Shown here piece by piece: positions 22,445 to 34,559 of a stretch of DNA of 64,000 nucleotides. Below the pieces are notes generated by a model, which worked only from the letters and a program-made list of their open reading frames with translations, was not told the DNA's origin and did no database searches. The stretch is taken from assembly GCF_009727055.1 (NCBI RefSeq), contig NC_052350.1:27406830-27470829 (forward strand), in the 5' to 3' direction. The stretch is from Benincasa hispida (Eukaryota; Streptophyta; Magnoliopsida; Cucurbitales; Cucurbitaceae). A program made the position numbers and the translations under genes. Positions within the stretch are counted from its first letter, which is position 1. Every line of letters begins with the position of its first letter.

Positions 22445-23398
22445 GGTTGCTCAGCTAAGCAGTTAGTACACTTCCTTTAATTGACTTTCGAGTAACATGA
22501 ACTATACCATATTTAGATAAAAGAACCTACCACTTCGCAATTCTACTTGAAAATGACGATTTTTAAAAAATGAACTTTATGGGGTCCATCTTTAAAATGA
22601 GTCATGTTGTGTGGTACAATATGTATGGCCTTAAGCGGTGGGCGGCCCATGCTAATGCACAACATGTCTTTTCAAGCAAGGTATATCTCGTCTCACAACT
22701 GGTGAACTTCTTGCTTAAATAATATATGGTCTGCTGTATTCTGCCTGAATCATCATGCTATCCTAATACACATCCTATTGAATTCTCTATCACAGTAAGA
22801 TACAAGATAAGTGGATGGCCTAGGGTCGAGGGAACTAACATATGAGGAATCTATAAATATTGCTTGATCTTTTCGAATGCCTTTTGACAGTCTTGATTAC
22901 CCCGACATTGTTTTTATGAAGTAGCTTGAAGATGGGCTCACATGTTGCTACTAAATGTGATATAAATCTCGTGATATAGTTTAGCCTCCCCAAGAATCCT
23001 CTAACTTCTTTGTGGGTGCATGGTGGCGGCATTTCGATGATAGCTTTTACTTTATTAGGGTAAACCTTAATCCCCTCCTGGCTTACAACAAAGCACAATA
23101 ACTTCCCTGATCGTACTCCAAATGTACATTTATTTGGATTCAGCTTAAGTTTGAACTTTCTCAATCGATCGAACAATTTTTTAAGAATAGTTGTGTGATC
23201 CTCCTCTTGTTTAGATTTAACGATCATATCGTCCACATATACTTCAATTTCCTTATGCATTAAGTCATGGAATAAGGTAACCATGGCACATTGGTTGGTT
23301 GACCCAACATTTTTCAACCCAAAAGACATAACTTTATAGCAAAAAGTTCCTCACAATGTTATAAATGTAGTTTTTTTTCTCGATCTTCTTTTGCCATT
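22445..23398 (-). pseudogene. TAT-type reverse transcriptase and first RNase H, N-terminus lost
   Basis: From 23398 down: MAKEDREKK, TTFITL then a stop, CYKVMSFGLKN, then EVYVDDMIVKSKQEEDH with the catalytic YVDD intact, NPNKCTFGVRSGKLLCF, KAIIEMPPPCTHKEVRGFLG and LNYITRFISHL. A degraded RNase H follows (IENSIGCVLG, RYTLLEKTCCALAWA, RLRPYILYHTT) to about 22470. Gag, protease and the N-terminal part of reverse transcriptase are missing: the frame stops at 23398, where the LTR of copia A begins. Stops and frameshifts are scattered. Two RNase H domains plus 3' tandem repeats support the TAT/Ogre call. Confidence 0.87.
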
Positions 23399-23399
23399 C

Positions 23400-24177
23400 T
23401 GTTGGTGAAATTTGAGTTTTTAAAAAGAAAGTTGGCTTTTGAGAATCCCACATTGGTTAAGTTGGGGAATGCACCCTCCTTTTTATATTCATAAGTTGGA
23501 CACTGGGTTTGGGCCCCAAGGGGCCCATCTTTTAGAGGGAGTGAGGAGATAATGTGGATACGATGGAAATCCCACACACGTGTTGTCATTGCCACCTGTC
23601 TGGTCAGACGAGCGGGCAGGTGTGTGTGTGAGTTTAATAAAAAAAATTATCTTTTTATTATTATTTTATAATATTTTTTTCATTATTTATCAAGAATTTT
23701 TCGTCTAAAATGGAGTTAGTATTTAGTCGTTGTCACGTTGCCCACGAAGTTCTGCATTTCACGCATCGTTCCGCATGCACGTTCCGTGGCTGGCCACACT
23801 TCCCTCTACGCTAGTTAGGTTTTGAGCCTTATAAAAGGTGCAACCTTTTAAGCATTTCACATTAGATCATTTTTCATTCTCCCAATGCTCTCAAACACTC
23901 CTTCTTTCCAGTTTTTTCCGTTTTCCAATCAATCTAGTCTTAAGATGTGAGTTTCAGTCGGTAACGGTGCATTTTCGATCGAGTTTTCTTTTTTGGGCTA
24001 TTTTATCCTGGGGACGACATGGCAGTATCATTGATCTGCTTGCACACTTGGGTAGAGCCGCGAAACATCTTAAAGAGAGAGAGATCCGCGACTTAGCCTG
24101 TAACGAGCTTCTATTTTGTAGGGTCCGTTCTTTGCCCGACTGCTAATTCCTGATCGTTCGCTGCAGTCCCGTTTCAC
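23400..24177 (+). mobile_element. Copia A 5' LTR (3' border approximate)
   Basis: A TGTTGGTGAAATTTGAG start abuts the broken TAT reverse transcriptase. The block CCCACATTGGTTAAGTTGGGG and the TATA box at 23830 are typical of a copia LTR, and a copia gag starts at 24235. The end is guessed at the CA before CCATCAGAGTG, a weak match to a Met-tRNA primer site. No 3' LTR is present in the window to confirm it. The open frame at 23838-24146 is within the LTR. Confidence 0.55.
23830..23837 (+). promoter_or_regulatory. TATA box of copia A LTR
   Basis: GCCTTATAAAAGGTGC is a good TATA box about 400 bp upstream of the gag start and is on the element's strand. Confidence 0.6.
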
Positions 24178-24234
24178 CATCAGAGTGTTGCCGTGTCCAA
24201 AAATTTTAAGACATATTAATCTCCCAATTCTGTA

Positions 24235-26085
24235 ATGGCCCTCACTAGCAACAACGATATTATGACATTTGACCTCAATCGTCTATTTCGGTTCGAAGGA
24301 GCGAACTTCAAACGATGGAAGCAAAAGATGCTAGTTTTTTTTTACCATCAAGAAAGTTGTCGACGCTTATACCATGTATAAGCCAATTGTCCCGTAAGAA
24401 GATCCAACTAAACAACAAATACAAGAAGTTGCTGACTAGGAGGAAAAAGATTTTCTATGTAAGAACTTTATTTTAAATGGTTTGACTGATGATCTATAGG
24501 ACTACTACAACACAATGAAGATAACAAAGGAGGTCTAGGACGCCCTACAAAAGAAGTACAACACCGAGGAGGCCGAGTTGAAGAAATATGTTGTCAGCCA
24601 TTATCTTAAGTTCTGGATGACGGATGACAAATCTGTGGAGCCCAGTCCCATAAATTGCAGAAGATAGCCCATAAGATAATAACTGAAGGAATGCCTTCAA
24701 ACGAACAATTCTTGCCCTCTTTGTGGAAGGATTTTAAGAACACATTGAGGCATAAAACCAAGGAGATTTCCTTGGAGAGTCTTATCATCCGGCTAAGGAT
24801 TGAGGAGGAAGCCCGAAAGTAGGACCAAAAAAAGGAGGTGAATGTCGTACCTGGAAGATCCGCCTCTGCCGTGGTAAAACCTGACAAAAAATCAAAGGGG
24901 ACAAAGAGGAAAGGTCAAAACTGTGGTTCCAGCAACCAAAACGAATAGAAAAGGCAGAAACCCCCTTTAAGAGAAACGATATAGTTCCTTTGCTTTAATT
25001 GTAATAAACCTGGACACATCACAAAAGGTAAACCTACTAGGAATTGTAGGAATAGGCGTCGTCCTGCTGGTCAGGCGAACCTAACAGAATAACCGTTAGT
25101 TTCCATGATCACAGAAGTAAATGTGATCGGTGGTGGATAGACACTGGTGCTACGCGCCATGTCTGTCACGACCTTAGTCTTTTTAAAACCAATACTGAAA
25201 CTAAGGATAAGAATATTCTATTGGGAGATCACCACTTTACGAAATTTGTTGGAACTGGTGCTGAAGTTTACCTCCAGGAAGACCCTCACATTGAAAGACG
25301 TCCTGCACACTCTGGAGTTAAGAAATAACTTAGTCTCGAGCTATCTCCTCAACAAATTTACTCAAACCATAGGCGTAAAATTATGTACCCTCACTAAGAA
25401 TAATGTATTTGTAGGGAAGGGTTATGCAACCGTGGGAATGTTCAAATTAAATTTAGACCTTGATAAAATGAAATCTTCTGTGTATATGTTATGATCTATG
25501 AATGTTTGGCATGCTAGATTATGACATGTTAATAAGAAATTAATTAGTAACATGATTAGGCTGAAAATGATACCTAAGTTATCCATGAATGAATTTGATA
25601 AATGCGAATATTGTAGTTAGGCTAAAATTACTAAAACTCCGCATAAATCTGTACTTAGGATTTCTGAGCCTCTAGATTTAATTCATTTTGATTTATGAGA
25701 ATTTGATAACATCTTGACTAGGAACAGTAAAAGATATTTTATTACTTTTATTAATGACTTCTCTGATTTTACTTTTATATATTTGCTGAAAAAACAAAAA
25801 TGATGTGTTTGATGCCTTCAAATTGTTTGTATATGAAGTAGAGAATTAGTTTAATAGAAAGGTTAAAAGACTTCAAAGTGATAAAGGAATTGAGTACGAC
25901 TTAGACAACTATAATGAGTTCTTTAACTCACATGGAATAATTCACAAAAAAACTACACCCTAGTCTCCTGAAATGAACGAAAAAGCCGAAAGGAAAAATA
26001 GAACTTTAGCTGAGCTAGTAGTTGCTATTTTACTTACTTAAGAAGCCGCGTCTTATTAGTGGGGTGAAATCATCCTTCGTGTGTT
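24235..26085 (+). pseudogene. Copia A gag-protease-integrase, broken and truncated
   Basis: The ATG at 24235 opens MALTSNNDIMTFDLNRLF and then FEGANFKRWKQKML, the start of a copia Gag. Later parts are MKITKEVWDAL-like (24510), HKLQKIAHKIITEGMPSNEQ (24650) and a knuckle CFNCNKPGHITKG (24995). Protease follows with IDTGATRHVCHD (25140; catalytic DTG kept), then integrase with WHARL (25510), IHFD (25680), LQSDKGIEYD (25876) and MNEKAERKNRTLAE (25975). Many frameshifts and stops occur. Sequence of this family stops at about 26085, so reverse transcriptase, RNase H and the 3' LTR are lost. Confidence 0.8.
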
Positions 26086-26089
26086 ATGT

Positions 26090-28403
26090 CCTAAATATGA
26101 AGGCTGAGACAATCCACAACTAGGGGGCAGAATAAACGGTTCAGGGCCTAACAAAAAAAAAAAAAAAATGTTAGCGACAGATCTTACTTTGATTATGAGG
26201 AAAGAAAGAGTCATACCTTATATGGATGAAATAAGTTGAAGTTAGAGGTAGAAGAAGGAAACAAAGTATATTGCAATAGCCAGACAACACATACGAGAAT
26301 GTAAAATGGATTTAAGGGAAAATTGAAATAAAAAGGAAAGATCAAGACATACCAACACACTTTACCAAAGGAGTCTGTGGAGAAGTCTAAAAAAATATGA
26401 GGGGGGATTGGGATATAAGTAGAGAATACAATAAGGATAGTTGGTGAGGAAATTTAGATATATTTAAATGCACCTAACCTCAATAAATTCAAACAGTGGT
26501 TACAGTAAACCCATATTAAAGAGTCAACTCAAACACAAATAAATTAAGTAATGGTCAGGTCAATATTAATTTGGTGGATGAGCTAAAAATAGACATAAAT
26601 ACAACATAATATGTCACACATGAAAGGACATACTAAAAATGGACATAATAAGGACTCAAGATTTGAAGAAGCTATTTCATTGAAACAAATCCAACTCCAA
26701 GCAAAGAAAATGAATAGTTCCAACACTTCTAAAATTGAAGTCAAATTTAAATGTACAAAAATTAAATTTATTTGAATTCTAAAAACAAATTCAATGGAAC
26801 AAAGAAAAAAAAATTGTTCATCAGAATTAGAATAGAAAACAGATTGAAAGAAAAGAAAATTAAAACAGAAATCATACTCAAAAGATACGGAAAAATAGAT
26901 TGAAAGGACAAAAAAAAAATATCATTCAAAAGATCAGGAAAAATAGAGATGCATGCCTTTTTTTAATCTACAAATCAAAATAAATTAAAATAAAAACATA
27001 AATCATACTCAAATATGAGACTGCAGATTTTTGGAACAAATCATCATCAGCCTTCAAGGAAAAAAAATAGAAAACAGACCTGTTGTTGGGGTAAATTGAT
27101 GGAAAAACATAACAAAAATGACAAGGGAATGACACATGCTTTAATATTGAAGCGACAAGAGAAAATATGGATAAAAAAAAGTATGGAAGACAATTAGGAA
27201 ATAGAACACATAACAGTAAGGGAAGGAAGAATAGAAAAAAATTTAATACAATCAGAGGCGAATTTAATACAATATAAATGGATAAGAAATATAAGCCATT
27301 CCAGCCAGTGGAAACTAATTGTAAAAAGTGAAGAACAAATTATAGGAGTAAACCCTAGGTAGTCACAAACATGCTCGATAAATCAGAACAGTCTAGAATC
27401 ATAATATTAAGGAAGAAATATCAAACATGTAAGGAAGAATATGGCATGAGGAAATTAAAAGGACAACGTATAAATATTCAGCGTCAAACAAAGTAATCGA
27501 AAACAAATTTAGATCTCAACAGAAAAAAAACCAGATCTATTATAAAATCGTCCATATATACTAAAAGAATGGTTAGATTTATGAAGAAAATAATTAGATC
27601 TATCGAAATATTGTTAGTTCCACTAAAAAAGTATTTGTATCTACCCGATCTAAGAAGAAACCAAATAAATATGAGAGGAATAGACATACAAAGAAACCAA
27701 GAAAAAATAAAACCAAAAAAAGAAATTGACATATTAACAAACTAAAGAAGAGAAACAAAGAGATAAATACAACCCATTCCAGCTGGAGGAGAATGAAGAG
27801 ACCAGATGAAGAAAACAAATCGAATGGCGAAAGAAGGGAAAAGATGAGAAGAAGAGAGAGAGAACTAATTAATGAAAATGCGTGATGGGAAGAAAGAAAG
27901 GGGGGGGGGGGCGAAGTAATTAAAATGCTTCAAATGGCGGGTGAAACAAGGGGAGAAATTGAGGGGGTAAAACGGTGGGTTTTCAACCCACTGTTTTAAT
28001 CTAAGTGTCCACCAAACATAGGGTGGGCTTAAAACCAACTCCAACCCACCCATCAAACACCCCCTTAGAGTTAGTTAAGGATGTTGATTTTATTTATTAT
28101 TAAGAAATACAATAACATCCTTTATGTTAAGAAATATAATAATAAAAAAAATGGTGGTAAAAAAGAAAATGGTGGCCGAGACTTGAACATTCGACGTAAA
28201 AAGACCTTTGTCGAGTGTTCAACACTCGACATGCATTTTTCAAAACATATTCGTCGAGCGTTGAAGTTTCGAAATATATAGAAATTAAAAAAAAAATGTA
28301 CCAGTCAAATCGAAAAACTACTATATTTCTCTAAATAGTTTTCAAACTACAATATTTGCCTAATTAGTTTTAAAAACTACAATATTAATCCAATTTTTCC
28401 CTT
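26090..28403. other. Unassigned, A-rich, transposon-like edge
   Basis: I cannot assign this stretch. It is A-rich on the plus strand and its open frames have no recognisable motifs. It contains a G run (27900-27912), an inverted repeat AAACGGTGGGTT-TTC-AACCCACTGTTT (about 27970-27997), and AACCCACCCATCAAACACCCCCTTA (about 28046-28070), which looks like the end of a DNA transposon of the type ending in GGGGGTGTTTG. I found no matching opposite end. Confidence 0.35.
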
Positions 28404-28971
28404 TATTGAATATAAAAAAACAAATAAATAATGAGAAGGGTTTACACCTTTATTAAATATTCTCTCCTCTCCCCCTCTCCCTTCTTCCTCATCAATATCT
28501 TCTTCTCTTCTTCCAATTTTCTACCTTTATTTCGTAGGTGATGGCAACCGTCATGGGTCTTTGCCAGAAGTTGCAATAATATGCCGGAATGGAGGTCCAT
28601 TCATCATCAGAGTCGCTATTCACTGGATTGGTGCTTATCGGAAAACTTCTTTTCCTTTTCTCTTTTCTTCTATACTTTTCACTCTATTCTCATATAGTCT
28701 CAATATGTTTCTTTTCTTCTTCTTTTGTCTTCAATCTCTTCCTTCCTCCTATTTTATTTTTTCTTCCCCTTCTTCCTTCTATATTTTTTTCTTCCTTTCC
28801 CTCCAACACTCTGGTCAATTTATAGGAGAAGCAAGGTGGGGGAGTTGAGACTTTTTGGTAGATTCAAAAGGAGAGAAAGGGGGAAAGAAGAATGTTCGGA
28901 GGAAGAAGAGAGACTTGTTGAAGAATGGTTAAAAGAGAGAAGAATAAAATAATAATAATAATAATAATAAT
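28404..28971 (-). mobile_element. TAT-type LTR fragment, part 1
   Basis: 28404-28500 matches 17352-17460 of the TAT 3' LTR (ATTGAATATAAA...AATAATGAGAA..GG.T.ACACCTTTATTAAATAT, then a CT-rich run). The copy continues at 40631-40896 after a large insertion at 28972-40630. The CT-rich frames at 28561-28952 are low complexity and unlikely to be genes. Confidence 0.6.
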
Positions 28972-29711
28972 TGTAACATCCTGAATTTTTCAAGTAATTT
29001 TCATTAAATTATCTCGAAATATTTAGGCGTTATTTTGATAAATTTGGGCTAAGAATTTTATTTGGGATGCAAGATAATTAATTTTAAAAGATATTTGTAA
29101 AGAATTGAAATTTTAATTCAATTTAAGGGGAAATTAGATTAATTTACTTGGGAGAAAGTGTGATTTTTTAAATTGATTAACATTTGGAATGATGTAATTT
29201 TATCTCAAATATTGGATTGTATGTTACCATTAATTTTGGTTTGGAGCTAAAATCAAGTTAATTGATTTGATATTGATGAGAGATTTAGAATTTTTGGATT
29301 GATTTTGGATAAAGATTTGAAAACAAAGAAAAGGAAAAGAATTAGGATTTTGAAAATTAAAAGGAATTTGAAATTTAACTAGGAAAAAAATTGTGGTTTT
29401 AAATTCCATCCTCTTTATTTTTGGAGTTTGGATCCAAATTAGAGAAGATAATTAATTTAAATTGAGTTGATAAGAGAAGTTTGGATTTAATTTAAATTTA
29501 TTAAGTTATAGAACTTCTAATAATTAGATTGTGAAATTTCTAATTAAAAAAGAATATGGATTCCCAAATTAATTAGATTATGGATTTTTCTAATTAATTA
29601 ATATATGGATCTCCTAGTTAGAGAAAATGTTATATTAAAAAAGAAAATCTAATCTATCTACTACTTCAAGTTATGGAATCCCAATGGTTAGGATTAGGAT
29701 TATTTTTCCTC

Positions 29712-29719
29712 TATAAATA
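29712..29719 (+). promoter_or_regulatory. TATA box of the 28.97-kb solo LTR
   Basis: CCTCTATAAATACAACC about 740 bp into the LTR is a good TATAAATA box on the plus strand. It supports the orientation. Confidence 0.6.
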
Positions 29720-30479
29720 CAACCATCCACCTCATTCCAAACTATTCACTTCATTCCAAAGGGAGGCTAATTAAAGTTCTATCTTGGACTAAACTCATAT
29801 TCTCATGTATTCGGGCATCAAATTGGAGTTTTAATGGACATAGCGTGTTGTCCGACATTATCAAAGATTGATTTTGGAGATTTTGGTAAGTGTTTCTAAA
29901 TTTTTCTTGAAAAGATTATGGGCTCCCATTAAGCATGGACTAAACTCACGTTACCCATATTGTCTTGGATTTAAATTGAAGGTTCATAGGGACTTTTGAA
30001 TCAAAAGAAAGTTGTCCAATAATTTTAAGATCGATTTTGAGGAAATTTTCATACTGAAGATTAATTTGGGATTTACGCTAAGAAGTTTCTCAAGTTAAGA
30101 GAGTTGGATTGCTTCATTTATATTGAGATAAGTGACTTTCTACCAGTTCGCCTTCGAACCAACCATCCCTACCACTTGGACTGTTTACTTATGACTACTT
30201 GGACTATTTCTTGAGACTGCTAAGATTGATTTGACTGATTATTCTACACTGATTGGACTATAAATTATGACTAATTGAACTGCATGATTTAATGGCATTT
30301 ACTAATTAGACTGGACTATTTTGGACCATGATGAATGTACTATTGACTGAGGATATACTAAAAATTTACCCCTAAGATAGACGACTGTAAATTATAACAT
30401 AGAAGTTATATGAAAACTGATGCATGCTAAGTTATAGGGTTCTTATTAGCTTTTATTATCTGGGCAGGTGTACACATAT

Positions 30480-30636
30480 GACCGATTCATGTTCCTGCAG
30501 GTTCATGTCTATGACTGATTTGTGGACCTTCAGGTTACACACTATGACTGATTCATGTTCCTTCAGGTTCATGTCTATGACTGATTCATGTTCCTTCGGG
30601 TTCATATCTATGACTGATTTATAGACCTTCAGGTTA
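30480..30636. repeat. 33-bp minisatellite split by copia B
   Basis: Units of the type CTATGACTGATTCATGTTCCTTCAGGTTCATGT run from 30480. The array is cut at the copia B insertion and resumes at 40110 with CACACTATGACTGATGCG. The undisturbed sequence TTACACACTATGACTGATTC at 30533 shows what the target site looked like. Arms around CCTTCAGG often pair (CATG/CATG, TGTG/CACA). Confidence 0.8.
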
Positions 30637-30721
30637 CACACAGTTGAAGAATAAAAAAATTTGTTTAAAAGGAATGCCCTTTCGTCTTCTTCTCTTTGTA
30701 TTCAATGTCTTTTGGCATATA

Positions 30722-32369
30722 TGATAACGGGCAGAAATGCACGTTATCATAATGCTAAGTTCTTAAACAATGTTGGATTGCGTTGGTAGAATATGTTAAA
30801 TAGTGTCCATTAAGCATAAATTATATACTTTTACGGTCGCATGCGTCCAATGCATTAGAGCAGTTGATCTTTATGTTTTTGTGCAGAATAATGTGTTAAC
30901 GCAATGCAAAAGATGCGATCATAGGATTACACCGGTCGAGCGCAACTTCACCGCAAGACTTTGCATTGATCAAGCTCGCAAATATTCACCCAAGAAGAAT
31001 CACAGCAACATGGTGGGCGCATCCGGACGAAAGGACAATTAAGATCGATGGGACAGAAAGCTGATGGCAGTCGGATCCTAATTAGGTTAATAGCCGATAA
31101 CTGTCACAAGTACATCTAGCTTTATCGGTGACAAATATCCAGTGCGTCAATCAGGAATTAAAGCTGTCCCATCTGTACAACCAGGAGAGAGAAGTCGCCT
31201 TTCACTTTTGATGCCCTATAAATACCACGTGCATTCTTCACATAAAGGGGAAGCAGTCCATTACTTCAACTTTTGCAAGTTCTCACATCTGTGCATAGTT
31301 TTCTTTACCATTTATGGCGAAGCTAGAGAATAGTGGTGACGCCGGAGATCATCCAAGGTAGCTCGAAAGAGAACCTTGGGGCGTAAGAGCAGAGAGCGGG
31401 CCGACTCTCGAAAAAGCGAGAATATCTTTAGAGCACGAGTAGAAACAGTGTAACGCCTGGTGGCAAGAAATTGCTTCAGGCTCTTTACTTTACTTGCATT
31501 GTACTTCTGTACTTCATTTTATATTTATTCAATGGGAGTTCTATTTCTACATCTGCTCACTCTCTTAATATGCATGAGTAGCTAAACTAGTTCAATGGAT
31601 TGAGAGGAACTAAGCTAACATGATCTAGGAAGTTCATTGTCTGCGATTGTCTTGTTTATGTTGTGTAAAATTACCCCCTTAAGAGTTACTCGAGAGATAA
31701 TCTAAAGAAAGAACCTAATGTCTCGAGAGAGCTAGGTTAGAATCTTAACTCGAAAGAGCAAGATTATGCTTGCATAAACAAGAGATAGGAACTTAGATAT
31801 AAGCCTTGTTTGTCAACTTGTATCGCATGCATCCTAGGAATGAGAGTGATATTATGTGGTCGCATATTTGTGTGATTGTTATGTTGTCAACGCATAAATA
31901 GAGATAGAGGTTTATGCATAAACCTTGTAGACTTATCGCATAATTATCGCATGCGTTCTAGCCTTAGAAGCCGTGGCATTCACGCCGAGAGGTGGTTTAC
32001 TATTGTATTCATGTTGCATGATCGCAAGGCATGAACGCATCCTAGGGAGTGTTAGTCGAACCCTTCTCAACCCGTTCACCACATATTCATCGTATTTCCT
32101 GTTTACCAACTCTTTTCAAACTCTGCCGCATTTGTTATTATTTTCATTAATGAAACAACAACCCAACACTTACTATTTACTTGGTTAATGCAAAGTTTAC
32201 ATAAATATTACCACATAACTATTTTTACAAGTCCCTGTGTTCGACCCTGGACTTACCGGGAAACTCGGAGGAATTTACACTTGGATTCCGCTGGGGAAAC
32301 TTGAATGCACAACGCTATCGATCAACACATTTCATCCATCATTGCCACATTCATAAAAATAAGTAACCA
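30722..32369 (+). mobile_element. Solo LTR (1648 bp) inside the copia B 3' LTR
   Basis: It starts TGATAACGGGCAG and ends AATAAGTAACCA and is flanked by ATATA on both sides (30717-30721 and 32370-32374). Removing it restores the copia LTR sequence seen at 39.9 kb. A TATA box at 31217 gives plus orientation. The 3' part has GTCCCTGTGTTCGACCCTGG and ACTTACCGGG, words I know from Athila-type gypsy LTRs. The first 28 bases form a perfect hairpin with 8-bp arms, TGATAACG and CGTTATCA. Open frames at 30803, 31142 and 31973 are inside the LTR and unsupported. Confidence 0.92.
31217..31224 (+). promoter_or_regulatory. TATA box of the 30.7-kb solo LTR
   Basis: GCCCTATAAATACCACGTGC has a TATAAATA core followed at once by a CACGTG G-box. 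This is plausible as the LTR promoter. Confidence 0.65.
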
Positions 32370-32575
32370 ATATACAACCTATTCACTTATATACACATTG
32401 TCCTTCAATGTGGTTACATAACAATACAAAAGAATAAAAGAATAATTACACATGGCTTACTTTAGTTGGTGGAGAGGAATAATTCTAACAAATTCTCAAT
32501 AGATTTTGATAACTCATTTCCAATTATTTTTCCACCTTCCCTTTTCCTTTTCTATCTTTATTTTCTTCCCTAACA

Positions 32576-32592
32576 TCCCCCCTCAAATTGGA
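32576..32592 (-). other. Polypurine tract of copia B
   Basis: On the minus strand AATTTGAGGGGGGA runs directly into the LTR start TGTTAGGG at 32575. Confidence 0.85.
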
Positions 32593-32599
32593 GGGTACT

Positions 32600-33138
32600 T
32601 CAAGTACTCCCAGTTTGGATCTAAGTGTGTAGAAGTAAGAATTGTTGAGTGGTTTGGTGAGACAATCAGTTAGTTAGTATGTCGAAGGAACGTAGCGGAT
32701 GGTGATTTCTCCTTTTAAGACATGGTCACGTACAAAGTGGATGTCAACTTCTACATGTTTAGTTCGAGAGTGAAACACCGGGTTTGCGCCTAAGGCTCCT
32801 ACCCCCAGATTTTCACACTATATGGTCGGTCGAGCATTTGTTTTTAATCCCATCTCACTGAGTAGTTGTTGAAGCCAGAGGACTTCGGATGTAGCATGAG
32901 CTAGTGCCCTGTATTCAGATTCTGTATTCGATCGTGCAACGACCATTTGCTTCTTTGATGACCATGAGACAATGTTATTCCTTACAAATGTGCAGTAGGC
33001 AGCAACCGACTTCCTATCATTGAGATTGGAGGCCTAATCAGCATCTGAGTAGGCAAAGACGGTTAAGTTTGGGCTTGGTTGTAAGTAAAGGCCATAGTGT
33101 TTCGTGCTGCTGACATACTGAAGTACTCGTTTAGCTGC
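32600..33138 (-). pseudogene. Copia B RNase H, broken
   Basis: From 33138 down, after a frameshift, the strand carries segments of the copia RNase H in alternating frames: a SDADWAS-like part with DRKSVAAYC, then VSWSSKKQMVVARS and TESEYRALAHATSE, LWLQQLL, FHSRTKHVEVDIHFVRDHV, and a final segment near the polypurine tract. Stops at places that are normally Gln or Trp (for example near 33098 and 32672) mark it as dead. Confidence 0.8.
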
Positions 33139-33822
33139 CTACCAGTGTACATTAGTTGGTGTTTGAAGGAATTGACTCAGCTGGTTGACTGCATAGGTGA
33201 TGTCCGTTTGTGTGTGTGTTAGGTATTGAAGAGCGCCTATGGTGCTACGATATATGTATGCATTAGAGATGGGCTGTCCATCGTTCTTGGATAGTTTTCT
33301 GCCTTGTACACTTGGTGATGACATTGGTTTCACATCAGTCATTTGAAATTTTTGCAACAGATCATCCACATACTTGGATTGATTTATCAGAAGACCAGAC
33401 TCTAAGTAATGAACTTGTATGCCCAGGAAGTACCAAAGTTGTCCCAAATCCTTAAGTGCAAATTGAACAGCAAGAGTTCCAATGAGTTGCTCTATTAGTT
33501 TAGGATTGTTACTTGTGATGATGATGTCGTCAACATAAACAAGTAGAAAGATTATTGATCCCATTGTTCGGTAGATAAACAGTGAAGTTTCCGATCGAGA
33601 CTGATGAAATTTCCACTTTGTTAGGACAGAGCTGAGGGTAGTGTTCCATTCTTGTGGAGCTTGTTTTAGGCCATAAATGGCCTTATCAAGTTTGCATACA
33701 TGGTTCGGATATTGAGCATTGATATACCTCGATGGTTGGCATATATATACATCTTCTGCGAGTTTACCATTTAAGAATGCATTGTTAAATTCAAGTTGTC
33801 TGAGGGACCAACCTTGTGACAC
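33139..33822 (-). pseudogene. Copia B reverse transcriptase, C-terminal 227 residues open
   Basis: A 227-residue frame holds QLEFNNAFLNGKLAEDVYI, CKLDKAIYGLKQAPQEW, LLVYVDDIIITSNN with the catalytic YVDD, KDLGQLWYFLGIQV, KYVDDLLQKF and YRSTIGALQYLTHTQTDI. These are the standard landmarks of copia reverse transcriptase in the normal order. The N-terminal part (33823-34170) is frameshifted. It ends at a stop where the RNase H should continue. This is one of the best kept coding pieces of the window. Confidence 0.9.
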
Positions 33823-34559
33823 AGCAACATTGATTACTACTCAGATTGTGGAAGACTTCACGACAGGGTTGAACGTCTCAAAGAAGTCCAGACCATGATG
33901 TTGATGAAAGCCCTTCTTAACCAGTCGGCCCTTATACCATTATATTGAACCATCCATGTTTCTTTTTAGTCGAAATATCCACTTGTTGCCAACTATATTG
34001 TGCGATGGAGATGGTGGGACCAGTGTCCATGTTTTGTTCTTTACGAGTATTCATTCATAGATTTCTTCCACTAAGGAGTTGCAAGTGCAACTGTGATTCA
34101 TGTGGGTTATGTTTGAGACTAATCAGTAGCTTTGCTTGTCATCCAGGCTTTGGGTTTAAATATGCCAGCTTTAGCTCTGGTTATCATGGGGTGAGTGGGA
34201 CTGGTGAGGGGCAGGAGGAGATGGCAGGTTTTGGCGAGGTAGCGAATGATGGGTTATCAGTAGGATATGGTATATGTGGTATAATGGGGCTGTCATGTTG
34301 GTCCGAGCTGGTTTGAGTCGGGGGCAATGGTGAGTGATGGGCAAAACTCAACGATGGAGAGATATTTGGACTATAGTAGGATGCATAGCCTGTAGAGGAT
34401 GTTTGGTTTGTGGTGGTTAGAGCGTGGTCAGGAGTATATAGAGGTGTCAGATTCATTTGTGGGAATGACTATGACTGAGGCAGGTTATTGAATATTGTTT
34501 GAAGGCTTAGGACTAAGGACTCAGCTATCATTGGGGCTATCGCCTAGGTGATCTTGCTA

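Noticed and set aside
28561..28952. Three overlapping open frames as a gene
   Set aside because: They are CT/TTC-rich low-complexity sequence open in several frames, next to a TAT-type LTR match.
30424..30641. Open frames with HMTDSCSFRF-type repeats
   Set aside because: They come from the 33-bp minisatellite and are cut by the copia B insertion.
33945..34316. 123-codon plus-strand frame
   Set aside because: It lies antisense to the decayed N-terminal part of the copia B reverse transcriptase and linker and has no recognisable motif.
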